This document shows positions 16,886-24,918 of a stretch of 64,000 nt of DNA, one piece after another (within the stretch, counting starts at the first letter, position 1; every line of letters starts with the position of its first letter). The position numbers and the translations under genes were made by a program. The notes beneath the pieces are model-generated. The model saw only the letters and a list, made by a program, of their open reading frames with translations. It searched no databases and was not told where the DNA came from. Source of the stretch: an uncultured Desulfobacter sp. (lineage in GTDB: Bacteria > Desulfobacterota > Desulfobacteria > Desulfobacterales > Desulfobacteraceae); the NCBI RefSeq assembly GCF_963677125.1, contig NZ_OY781882.1:4486501-4550500 (forward strand). Direction: 5' to 3'.

Positions 16886-17240
16886 TTTATTAGAGAAATT
16901 ACAACAGTGAACCTATAATCATCCTATTTCATGCATTATTTATGGAAATCTTGCGTTACCAAATCGATTTGTGTATTGTTTATGGTACTTATTCGCATAT
17001 ATCAGTATTTGGCAAAAGATATAATTGGCATGTTGCCGGTTTTCTTTGTCCCGTAATTTTCTTATTTCGTAAAATGGTAGGCAATTTTTGCGACAAAGTC
17101 GATCTGCTCGTGCTTTACGGTTAAAATTTTATTTAATATTAACATAGTCTCATCTGAACAAGAAATCTCTCAATCGATAAAATATATAACATATCAATAA
17201 TATAAATGCTTTTTAATGTGGTTGTCCAAAAGGAGGAGGT
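16886..17240. other. Intergenic region between radical SAM gene and chemoreceptor
   Basis: 355 AT-rich bases between divergent genes, expected to hold both promoters. A strong AGGAGGAGG ribosome site precedes the chemoreceptor. I could not find a convincing sigma-28 or sigma-54 promoter, and no RNA gene or repeat is apparent. Confidence 0.5.
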
Positions 17241-19589
17241 ATGAACTGGAATCAATTGACCATTGGGAAAAAGATATCCATTGGTTTTGGAGTTGTCATC
17301 ATTCTTCTGATTGTACTAGGGGGATTGAGTTTCAACGGTGTCGGCGGAATCGTCAAAAATGCATCCGAAGTCATCGACGGTAAGGCTCTGGACGGAGAAC
17401 TGGCCCAGAAAGAGGTGGATCATTTAAATTGGATTGGAGAGGTCAACAGACTTTTAACCGATAAGACGGTTACAAAACTGGCTGTACAGACCGATCATAC
17501 CCGATGCGGGTTCGGTAAATGGCTTTACGGTAAAGGTCGGAAAGACGCCGAGGCCCTGGTCCCTTCATTGGCACCTTTGCTCAAGCAAATAGAAGAACCC
17601 CATCGCCTGCTTCATGCATCCGCCATTAAGATTGATGCGGCGTTCACCCCGGCAGATCCGGCACTTCCGGGCTTTATCGCAAACAAGTTGGTAGATCATC
17701 TGGAATGGGCAGCAAAAATTCAGGAGGCCCTCCTGGAAAATGCACCGGCGATTGAGGTACAGACCGACCACACCCTGTGTGCATTCGGCAAATGGCTTTA
17801 TAGTGATGCGGCAGCCAAAACAGCTGCATCGGATGTGACCTTGGCAAATCTCATGGAACAGATCAAAGCTCCCCATAAACAGCTTCATGATTCAGCAAAA
17901 AAAATTATTGCATCCTATCACCAGGTTCATTCCGGGCTGCGCAATACCCTGCGTATGAGGCTGGACGACCACAGGCGATGGGCCGAAGAGGTCAGCGTCG
18001 GCATAATAACCCAGACGCCCTTTCATGTGGAAACCGATCCTGAAAAATGCGGTTTTGGAAAATGGTTGGCATCGAAGGAAACCGCTCACATCATGAGTGA
18101 AAATGGACGGTTTAAATCTATTTTCAATCAAGTAAAGCAGCCCCACAAAAAATTGCATGAAAGTGCCGTCAAGATTAACAATTTGATAAAATCAGGAAAT
18201 ATAGAGGCAGCAGCGTCTGTCTTTACTTCGGAAACTGAAGGGTATCTTAAGACCGTGGCCGAGCTTTTTGAGCAGGCCATTGATTACGAAGAAGAGTTGA
18301 TGAAAGGCCGGGAAATGGCCATAGAGATATTTAAAAAACAGTCCCTCCCGGCTTTGAACAAAACCAAAGAACTTCTAAATAAATTTCAAAATCATGCCCA
18401 GACGCTTTTAGAAGGACAGTCCAAAGCCTCTGCCATTTATGCAAACCAGGCCGCTCCCAATTTGAAAAAAGTCCAGCATATTCTAAGGGATCTCAGGCAA
18501 GAGGTCAGGGAAAATATGCTTACGGACAAGGCAATGCTGAAAGCTGCCACAGCCACCAAGAGAAATGTAGCCATTATTGCAGTAATTGCTATCATTGCCG
18601 GCGTTTTATTGGCCTTTGTCATTGCTAAAGGGATTATCACTGTTTTGACCCGGATCAGTACGGGGTTGGGTGAAGGTGCGGAGCAGGTGGCTGCAGCCGC
18701 CACCGAGGTCTCCTCTTCCAGCCAGTCCATGGCTGAAGGCTCTTCTCAGCAGGCCGCTTCCATTGAAGAAACCTCCTCGTCAATGGAAGAGATGGCTTCC
18801 ATGACAAAAAGGAATGCGGAAAATGCCACCCATGCGGATGCTTTAATGAAAGAGTCCAATGGCGTTGTTGCCGGTGCCAATCAATCCATGACCGAGCTGA
18901 CCCAGTCCATGGAAGATATCTCCAAAGCCAGCGAAGAAACATCTAAGATTATCAAAACCATTGACGAAATCGCTTTTCAGACCAATCTGCTTGCCCTGAA
19001 TGCCGCAGTAGAGGCCGCCCGGGCCGGAGAGGCCGGTGCTGGATTCGCTGTTGTGGCCGATGAGGTCCGAAATCTTGCCATGCGGGCGGCTGATGCGGCC
19101 AAGGATACGGCAGAGCTGATTGAAGGTACCGTAAAAAAGGTCAACGATGGGTCTAAAATTGCACTCACCACCAACGAGGCATTTCACCAGGTGGCAGAAA
19201 GTTCCCAAAAAGTTGCTCAACTGGTAGCTGAAATTTCTGAAGCGTCAAAAGAGCAGTCCGAGGGGATCTCCCAGGTAAATACGGCCATTGCTGAAATGGA
19301 CAGTGTGGTTCAGCAGAATGCCGCCAATTCAGAAGAATCCGCATCGGCTGCGGAGGAAATGAGTGCGCAGGCAGAACAACTCAAGGATTTTGTTGATGAT
19401 CTTGTGGCGCTGGTGACAGGAAAAAAAGATTCAAACCGGGGCCATGGAGGTCATCAGTCTGTCAAAAAAATTTCGGCCAAACCACGCTCCCGATCATCAA
19501 ATAATAAGAGACTGGGTCAAAATCAGCAACAGGCACGTCCGAATAAGGTTATTCCGTTTGATGGCGAGGATGATTTCCAAGATTTTTAG
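17241..19589 (+). CDS. Methyl-accepting chemotaxis protein with three tandem CZB zinc-binding modules
   Basis: A 782-residue chemoreceptor. The first membrane helix is at 12-33 and the second at about 442-463; the long region between them should be periplasmic. This region contains three CZB-like modules with the signature HxxW...C-G/A-FGKWL...PHxxLH. The ligand sets are His61/Cys89/His121/His125, His153/Cys180/His212/His216 and His244/Cys270/His302/His306. A coiled-coil stretch follows (330-440). After helix two there is no clear HAMP domain. The cytoplasmic signalling tip is standard (LLALNAAVEAARAGEAGAGF at about 582). CZB domains bind zinc and in known receptors respond to metal or hypochlorous acid; most sit in the cytoplasm. 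The gene stands alone, with no che genes nearby. Confidence 0.88.
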   Translation: MNWNQLTIGKKISIGFGVVIILLIVLGGLSFNGVGGIVKNASEVIDGKALDGELAQKEVDHLNWIGEVNRLLTDKTVTKLAVQTDHTRCGFGKWLYGKGRKDAEALVPSLAPLLKQIEEPHRLLHASAIKIDAAFTPADPALPGFIANKLVDHLEWAAKIQEALLENAPAIEVQTDHTLCAFGKWLYSDAAAKTAASDVTLANLMEQIKAPHKQLHDSAKKIIASYHQVHSGLRNTLRMRLDDHRRWAEEVSVGIITQTPFHVETDPEKCGFGKWLASKETAHIMSENGRFKSIFNQVKQPHKKLHESAVKINNLIKSGNIEAAASVFTSETEGYLKTVAELFEQAIDYEEELMKGREMAIEIFKKQSLPALNKTKELLNKFQNHAQTLLEGQSKASAIYANQAAPNLKKVQHILRDLRQEVRENMLTDKAMLKAATATKRNVAIIAVIAIIAGVLLAFVIAKGIITVLTRISTGLGEGAEQVAAAATEVSSSSQSMAEGSSQQAASIEETSSSMEEMASMTKRNAENATHADALMKESNGVVAGANQSMTELTQSMEDISKASEETSKIIKTIDEIAFQTNLLALNAAVEAARAGEAGAGFAVVADEVRNLAMRAADAAKDTAELIEGTVKKVNDGSKIALTTNEAFHQVAESSQKVAQLVAEISEASKEQSEGISQVNTAIAEMDSVVQQNAANSEESASAAEEMSAQAEQLKDFVDDLVALVTGKKDSNRGHGGHQSVKKISAKPRSRSSNNKRLGQNQQQARPNKVIPFDGEDDFQDF

Positions 19590-19600
19590 TCTGTCTCAGC

Positions 19601-19630
19601 AAATCCTGGCCTTTGGCGAGGCCAGGATTT
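19601..19630. terminator. Bidirectional terminator between chemoreceptor and PHP gene
   Basis: AAATCCTGGCCT and AGGCCAGGATTT form a perfect 12-base stem with a 6-base loop, 12 bases after the chemoreceptor stop and followed by TTTTTACTG if the stem end is counted. It can serve both convergent genes. Confidence 0.75.
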
Positions 19631-19674
19631 TTACTGATCCGTGCTCGTACACAGACGGGGACCATTATAGCGGT

Positions 19675-20559
19675 TCACGCTTGCATGATACATCCTTGCA
19701 GCTGCCTGATAATTGACAAGTCATCATCCTTGCGCGGTATTTGACTGCATTTATCCATATTTAACAGAACCGTGCACCTGTCAGCAATGGCTCTGCTTGC
19801 CTGCACCGCATGGGGGACCATTGAAAATAGTGAGGACATCTCTTCCGGAGATTTAAAATAGTATCCATCGCCATCCAAAGGATTATTGCCATGTGCCAGT
19901 CGAAGTTGATTACATTTAAGGGCATCTTTTCTATCCACATAAAAACTGCCGCCGCTCACCACACATTTTGCGCCTGTTTCCTTAGAAAGTTTTAGCAGCT
20001 GAGCAATCATTTTCTGGTTTTTTTCCAGTCCATTATCCTGTAACTCCAGAAAAAAATGGTCATCACCAAAAAGAGATAAACATTTTTGGACAAAACAGAT
20101 GGCATCGTTGTTTCTGTTTGCATATAAATATTTGTCAACGACGCCCCCAAGGCCGCCTGTAAGGGAAATAAGCCCGTCATAATAGGTCTCAAGCAGCTCA
20201 AAATCAATCCTGGGGCGCTTGTAAAACCCTTGTGTAAAGGACCGTTCTGCCAGTTCTAACAGGTGCATAAAGCCAATATTGTTTTCTGCCAGAAGAACCA
20301 GATGGTATTTTTGGGTGCTTTGAGCAAAACGAGAGTCATCGGCAAAGTAAAACCCCAATCCGATGATTGGTTTTATACCTGAACGAATACATGCCTCATA
20401 AAATTCCGGCACTCCGGATACATTTCCACTGTCCGTAATCGCCAGAGCATCCATATTGTATGATACAGCTCTTTCTACAAGTGCCGGGACTGTACTCAAT
20501 CCGTTATTATGCGTATATTCCGTATGGATATGTAAATCAATATAGGAGGTGCGGCTCAT
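19675..20559 (-). CDS. Orphan PHP module resembling the N-terminus of DNA polymerase III alpha
   Basis: The 294-residue protein aligns throughout with the PHP domain of DnaE-type polymerases. It shows DLHIHTEYTHNNG at 8-20, LAITDSGNVSG, KPIIGLGFYF, AERSFTQGFYKRPRIDFELL, LISLTGGLGG and YYFKSPEEM. It ends just after the segment AIADRCTVLLNMDK, where DnaE would continue into the polymerase. No polymerase remains follow, because the chemoreceptor gene is directly downstream. Metal-binding positions are partly lost: the glutamate of the DnaE motif IIGCE is Gly here, and the DnaE motif TNDVHY is replaced by SGGSFY. It begins 28 bases after the aminotransferase gene and is probably co-transcribed. 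It may be a degenerate phosphoesterase with a binding role, or a decaying gene. Confidence 0.75.
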   Translation of the reverse strand: MSRTSYIDLHIHTEYTHNNGLSTVPALVERAVSYNMDALAITDSGNVSGVPEFYEACIRSGIKPIIGLGFYFADDSRFAQSTQKYHLVLLAENNIGFMHLLELAERSFTQGFYKRPRIDFELLETYYDGLISLTGGLGGVVDKYLYANRNNDAICFVQKCLSLFGDDHFFLELQDNGLEKNQKMIAQLLKLSKETGAKCVVSGGSFYVDRKDALKCNQLRLAHGNNPLDGDGYYFKSPEEMSSLFSMVPHAVQASRAIADRCTVLLNMDKCSQIPRKDDDLSIIRQLQGCIMQA

Positions 20560-20587
20560 AAATATCCAGTTAAAAAAATTTTAAGGA

Positions 20588-21805
20588 TTATTTTTGACGG
20601 TAGGTACTGAGGAAATCACCTATTTGCTGCATTGCGTTTGTCAGTACCGTTGGTTCCGGTAACATGACGATTCTAAAATGGTCTGGCTCCGGCCAGTCAA
20701 ATCCACTTCCCGCAACAAGCAAAATATGCTTGCTTTCCAGTAAATCCAATACGAATTTTTTGTCATTTGTAATATTAAATTTAGGGGCATCGATTTTAGG
20801 GAAAAGATAGAATGCTGCCGAGTTTTTAACATATGTTATTCCCTCAATTTGATCTAAAGCTTTAAGGGTCGCGTTTCGTTGTTCGTAAATTCTTCCGCCG
20901 GGAGAGATCAACGCCTTTGTGCTTTCATTATCATCCAATGCGGCTGGAATCACAAGTTGTGTGAGTGCATTTCCGCACAAACGCATGGCAGCCAGTTTTG
21001 TCATAGATGCGATTAAGTCACCTTTTTGCTGACTCGGCCCGCTGATGGCTGCCCAGCCACAACGGAACCCGCATACGATGTGCGATTTAGATAGTCCATT
21101 GAAGGTGAAGACCGGTATATCCGGTGCAAGTGCTGCGGTGGAAACATGTTTCAAATCATCCATCACCAGACGGTCATAAATTTCGTCCGAACAAATAAGC
21201 AGCTTGTGCGCTCTTGCGATTTGGATGATCTGCTCTAAGACCTCTTTGGAGTATAGTGACCCTGTCGGATTATTGGGGTTGATAACAACTATCGCACGTG
21301 TTTTAGGCGTTATCTTTTTTCGAATATCGGCCACATCCGGATACCAATCGGAGGCCTCATCACACCGGTAAAGTATGGGTGTTGCGCCTACAATATACGC
21401 CATATTCGTCCAAAGGGAATAGCTTGGAGATGGAATTAGAATCTCATCACCAGGATTTAAAAACGTGGTCATGGCCATATTGACAACTTCACTGACCCCA
21501 TTGCCAATGAATATATCATCCATGGTAAGATTCGAAATTTCTTTACAAACGTGATAGTCACATATGGCTTTTCTGGCCTCGGGCATACCTTTTAAGTCAC
21601 AATATCCAACTGCCTTATCTACATTATTAACTAAGGCCGTACGCACACTGTCAGGCATGGTGAATCCAAACGTATCGGGATTTCCTGTATTAAGTCTTAG
21701 AACATCAATGCCGGCAGAAACCATTTCCATGGCTTTTTCAAAAACAGGGCCGCGAATGTCTGAATGGACATTTTTCATTCTATCTGAAGATGGTATGAAA
21801 TTCAT
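20588..21805 (-). CDS. PLP-dependent aminotransferase, AlaA-like (class I/II)
   Basis: A fold-type I aminotransferase of 405 residues. Visible landmarks are VINPNNPTGSLYS near 175, SDEIYDRLVMDD at 206-217 (Asp and Tyr contacts to PLP), the PLP Schiff-base lysine at Lys240 in GLSKSH, and the substrate carboxylate arginine in HFRIVMLPEP. The closest known group is the alanine/valine-type aminotransferases (AlaA/YfbQ), which convert pyruvate and glutamate to alanine and 2-oxoglutarate; this is inferred from sequence pattern. AGAGG nine bases upstream supports ATG 21805. The PHP-module gene follows in the same direction. Confidence 0.85.
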   Translation of the reverse strand: MNFIPSSDRMKNVHSDIRGPVFEKAMEMVSAGIDVLRLNTGNPDTFGFTMPDSVRTALVNNVDKAVGYCDLKGMPEARKAICDYHVCKEISNLTMDDIFIGNGVSEVVNMAMTTFLNPGDEILIPSPSYSLWTNMAYIVGATPILYRCDEASDWYPDVADIRKKITPKTRAIVVINPNNPTGSLYSKEVLEQIIQIARAHKLLICSDEIYDRLVMDDLKHVSTAALAPDIPVFTFNGLSKSHIVCGFRCGWAAISGPSQQKGDLIASMTKLAAMRLCGNALTQLVIPAALDDNESTKALISPGGRIYEQRNATLKALDQIEGITYVKNSAAFYLFPKIDAPKFNITNDKKFVLDLLESKHILLVAGSGFDWPEPDHFRIVMLPEPTVLTNAMQQIGDFLSTYRQK

Positions 21806-21845
21806 TGTTGCATGCCTCTTTATATTTTTTTATAGTCGTTTTGCA

Positions 21846-22502
21846 TTATTGATATGTGCTTTCCATCACCGGCATAATAAGGATTTCCACACGACGATTC
21901 ATTGCGTCATTGGAAGATATTGGCCGGGATTCTCCATAGCCTACAGCTGTAACTCTTTGGCCGGAAACGCCATTGTAAATTAATTGGTTTGCCACAACTT
22001 CAGCTCTTTGTTCGGACAGTCTTTGGTTGTATTCTAACGAACCTTTGGTATCCGTGTGCCCAGCTACCTCGATGCGGGAATGAGGATATTTGATTAAGAT
22101 GTCCGACACCCGTCGTAGTTCAGGATATGCCCCTGGTTTTAAACGGCTTGAGTCATAATCAAAAAAGGTTTCGGATTTAAAGGTTGCCCTTAGAATATCC
22201 TGTTCTCTTTGTATACTTGCCGATTCGGATGCAGCTATTGCCTGTCGCAACTCCCGCTCCTGCAGATCCATATATTTGCCGACCTGATTACCTGCTAATC
22301 CACCGAGGGCGGCCCCGATACCTGCTCCGATCAGCGTTGATTCGGTGTCTCTACCGATGACTTGACCTAAAATGGCGCCGACGGCTGCGCCGGTACCTGC
22401 ACCCACAGCCGTTCCCCTTTGTTGATTTGTCTGCATGGTTGCACATGAAAAAAGCGTGGCTGAAAAAACAAAAATAATACCTGTAATAATCAATTTTTTC
22501 AT
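21846..22502 (-). CDS. OmpA-family outer-membrane lipoprotein with glycine-zipper
   Basis: A 218-residue lipoprotein. The lipobox LFSC at 17-20 marks Cys20 as the modified N-terminus. Residues 30-75 form a glycine-zipper region (AVGAGTGAAVGAILGQVIG and a second similar helix) that can insert in or span a membrane. Residues 105-215 are an OmpA C-terminal peptidoglycan-binding domain with FFDYDSSRLKPGAYPEL and the diagnostic VAGHTDTKGSLEYNQRLSEQ. It resembles YiaD and likely anchors the outer membrane to the cell wall. GGAG precedes the start. It is 40 bases upstream of the aminotransferase gene on the same strand and may be co-transcribed with it. Confidence 0.88.
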   Translation of the reverse strand: MKKLIITGIIFVFSATLFSCATMQTNQQRGTAVGAGTGAAVGAILGQVIGRDTESTLIGAGIGAALGGLAGNQVGKYMDLQERELRQAIAASESASIQREQDILRATFKSETFFDYDSSRLKPGAYPELRRVSDILIKYPHSRIEVAGHTDTKGSLEYNQRLSEQRAEVVANQLIYNGVSGQRVTAVGYGESRPISSNDAMNRRVEILIMPVMESTYQ

Positions 22503-22846
22503 TTAATTTTCTCCATCACATTATTTAATTTTATATAACGGCCACGGGCCGCCCTTGGTCTATCTACACCCAAGCCTACAATAAAACATGAAAGTAACTT
22601 ATCAGCACTTTCACATAAACTTTAAGACACCTCGAATTGTAAAAACTCATTAAAAATCGGTTTTCAATATGAGCAAAGATAGGCTGTAGGCTGACTGCTG
22701 TTTGCCTTGAGTCATATTTTGCGACTCAAATGGCATTTGCAATATTTAAGTGTAATATATATACACTTGGCAGGTTCATCAAGTGGAAGGCCTTTTATTT
22801 CTTTATGTTCGGTACATTAAAAAATCGGTGTTTCAGGGCTGCAAAT
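22503..22846. other. Intergenic region upstream of the OmpA lipoprotein gene
   Basis: About 340 AT-rich bases with no coding potential that I can support. It should carry the lipoprotein promoter. A small stem (TTGAGTC at 22707 / GACTCAA at 22723) is the only obvious structure. Confidence 0.4.
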
Positions 22847-22880
22847 AAAAAGAGGGCCGGTAAAAACCGGCCCTCTTTTT
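22847..22880. terminator. Terminator of the qmo operon
   Basis: AAAAAGAGGGCCGGT and ACCGGCCCTCTTTTT form a perfect 15-base stem with a 4-base AAAA loop, 26 bases after the qmoC stop. The A-run and T-run flanks make it effective on either strand. Confidence 0.9.
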
Positions 22881-22905
22881 AAATATTGTACTGCTTAAAC
22901 GCTAA

Positions 22906-24111
22906 CTATTTTCTGTTGGCGTAATCTGCATAGCCCATGGCAACCGTACGGTAAACAATGTGGGCCATTTTTGAAAACGGCAGGAATGCAAACAGGTTGA
23001 ATATAGCAACCAAATGAATCCAGTAAAAGAAGTAAGCAAGCCATGCAATTTCAGCGATACGAGCCATTTCCGTGAGCATACCGGAAAGACCCAGGGCAAA
23101 TACAACACCAAGAATAAACCAGTCTTTATAGGCTGTAATCTGCTCTTTGTTGGTTAGTCTGTTTTTGATCATTATACCCGAACCGATGACCAGGGAAACA
23201 CCTGCGATATTGGCCAACCATTTAATGGGGTTCAGCTGGGGATAAGGACCTGCATAACCGCCGACATAAAGCATAATGCCGCATACTGCAGTAACGATGA
23301 AAAGCCCGATAAAAGCAAAAAGCACCATCATGTGCGGGGTGGCACGATCTTTATTGGATCCGCACTGGTTGAACTTATCATGTTTCAATACCATGGGGAT
23401 GATATTTTTAATAGACATTAAAAGGGCTTTGTAATCAAGGCTGGTTTTGTCGGTTTTTCCTTCAAGAACCGCATTGTCATGAATATCGACAATAAAGCGT
23501 TTCAGAGCAAGAAAGAAAACGGCAGTGGCAAAAATAGCCGTGGGAACAAACGTCATATCCACAAACCAGGTGGATACAAAGTTAGAGTGGGCAATAACGT
23601 GCTCAGCACCTGGGTGGGCATGGGACCAGTGAAGTCGTCCGCCAAGGGCATCTCCAAACAGAAAGTGGAAAATTTTTTCCATGATACCACCAAAGCCCAT
23701 GGTGATAATGGCAAGCAGGGCGAACCAAGCTGCCGGGATACCAAGCAGATACGGCAGCTTGCTCGGATCGTTTACAGCCTTGGCAAGGGGTTTGGGTGTT
23801 GCGTACTCAGTGATGGCTGCAGAACGGATGGCTGCCAGTACATCACCAGGGGCCGCGCCCCGGGGGCACATATCTGTGCAATCACCGCACTGGTGGCACA
23901 GCCAGATGTCGCCGTTGCTGATCAGTTTGTCTTTAAGACCCCAAGACGCTGCTATCATTTCCTTTCTGGGGAAAGGGCTGTCTTCCGGTGCAATGGGGCA
24001 GGCCACGGAACATGTGGCGCATTGGTAACATTTTTTCAGGGTTTCTCCGCCAAGACCTCTAATCTCGGCAATAAATCCCAGATCTGGTTGGGCAATATAA
24101 TTGGCACTCAT
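22906..24111 (-). CDS. qmoC: Quinone-interacting membrane-bound oxidoreductase subunit QmoC
   Basis: This is the membrane subunit of the Qmo complex, which links the menaquinone pool to APS reductase. It is a fusion of HdrC-like and HdrE-like parts. The N-terminus carries two [4Fe-4S] motifs, CYQCATCSVACP and CHQCGDCTDMCP. The C-terminal half has about six membrane helices of a cytochrome b-like domain with several candidate heme histidines. I chose ATG 24111 (MSANYIAQPD, 401 residues) because GGAGG lies upstream of it. The in-frame ATG at 24129 overlaps that GGAGG and has no ribosome site of its own. It is the last gene of qmoABC and is followed by a strong terminator. Confidence 0.92.
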   Translation of the reverse strand: MSANYIAQPDLGFIAEIRGLGGETLKKCYQCATCSVACPIAPEDSPFPRKEMIAASWGLKDKLISNGDIWLCHQCGDCTDMCPRGAAPGDVLAAIRSAAITEYATPKPLAKAVNDPSKLPYLLGIPAAWFALLAIITMGFGGIMEKIFHFLFGDALGGRLHWSHAHPGAEHVIAHSNFVSTWFVDMTFVPTAIFATAVFFLALKRFIVDIHDNAVLEGKTDKTSLDYKALLMSIKNIIPMVLKHDKFNQCGSNKDRATPHMMVLFAFIGLFIVTAVCGIMLYVGGYAGPYPQLNPIKWLANIAGVSLVIGSGIMIKNRLTNKEQITAYKDWFILGVVFALGLSGMLTEMARIAEIAWLAYFFYWIHLVAIFNLFAFLPFSKMAHIVYRTVAMGYADYANRK

Positions 24112-24147
24112 TGTAGTAGATACCTCCATTAAGTTTGTATGCCGTTA

Positions 24148-24918
24148 TTAGAATCCTTTGAACGGGTTGGGGCCAAGTGCGTCTACTTCTTCAACAAAGT
24201 CGTTGATGATCTTGGGCAGTTTGTCATATTCATCAATGGCAACTTCCTCAAACGCTACACGCTCATTTTCAAGGGCAAGTGAGGCAAGGGCATCACCAAT
24301 CTTTTTCACGCGGATTTCAGCAAGTTCGGAACCTTTGACAAAATGGCACTGGTAATCATCGCCATGTTTGCAGCCGATGAGAATAACGCCGTCAATACCC
24401 TGGGCCAATGCGTCCTTGATCCAGATGGTATTCACGGAACCCAGGCAGCGAACCGGAATTACCCGAACATCCGGTGAGTAATCCACGCGGTTCATACCTA
24501 CCATATCCAATGCAGGCAGTGCATCGTTTTCACATACCAGGGCCAGGAAACGCAAGGGTGGTTCATCATAGTCGTCTTCGGACGGAACACTGATGGCCTT
24601 GACCTGGGAGCCGATACTGTCAATGGTGTAATCCGCAAATGAGATAATACGTTCAGGACAAGCACCCATGCAGGTACCGCAGCGGCGGCAACGGGTGGGG
24701 TTGGCTTTTGGGGTTCCTCTGGCATCATCATCCAGGGCACCGAAGGGGCATTCAACCGTGCAGCGTTTGCACTGGGTGCATCTCTGGAAGAAAAAGTCCG
24801 GGTAAGTCATGTCACCGGAACGCGGATGTACTGCCATGCCACGGTTGGCACTTTCAATACACTGAATTGCTTTCAGCGCTGCGCCGGCTGCGTCTTCCAT
24901 GGACTCTTCAATGGTCAT
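24148..24918 (-). CDS. qmoB: QmoB, C-terminal part (separated by a frameshift)
   Basis: This segment is the C-terminal third of QmoB, not an independent gene. The coding frame is recognisable upstream of ATG 24918 as far as about 25059 (INLAYRQGPGFRDNDIFGQY, then AAGTIRRAMTIEESM). There it meets the frame of the N-terminal part. It contains two [4Fe-4S] motifs, CTQCKRCTVECP and CRRCGTCMGACP, and an MvhD-like domain (VRCLGSVNTIWIKDALAQG, GVILIGCKHGDDYQCH), as known for QmoB, an HdrA-MvhD fusion. If translated alone from ATG 24918 it would lack the FAD domain. qmoC follows after 36 bases. Confidence 0.85.
   Translation of the reverse strand: MTIEESMEDAAGAALKAIQCIESANRGMAVHPRSGDMTYPDFFFQRCTQCKRCTVECPFGALDDDARGTPKANPTRCRRCGTCMGACPERIISFADYTIDSIGSQVKAISVPSEDDYDEPPLRFLALVCENDALPALDMVGMNRVDYSPDVRVIPVRCLGSVNTIWIKDALAQGIDGVILIGCKHGDDYQCHFVKGSELAEIRVKKIGDALASLALENERVAFEEVAIDEYDKLPKIINDFVEEVDALGPNPFKGF

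Noticed and set aside
23479..24132. Plus-strand open frame opposite qmoC
   Set aside because: It is fully antisense to qmoC, with no recognisable domain and no start signal.
24148..24918. Treating the C-terminal qmoB segment as an independent HdrA/MvhD-like gene
   Set aside because: Its frame continues upstream of the ATG with clear QmoB sequence up to the point where the N-terminal frame is lost, so it is one gene with an indel.
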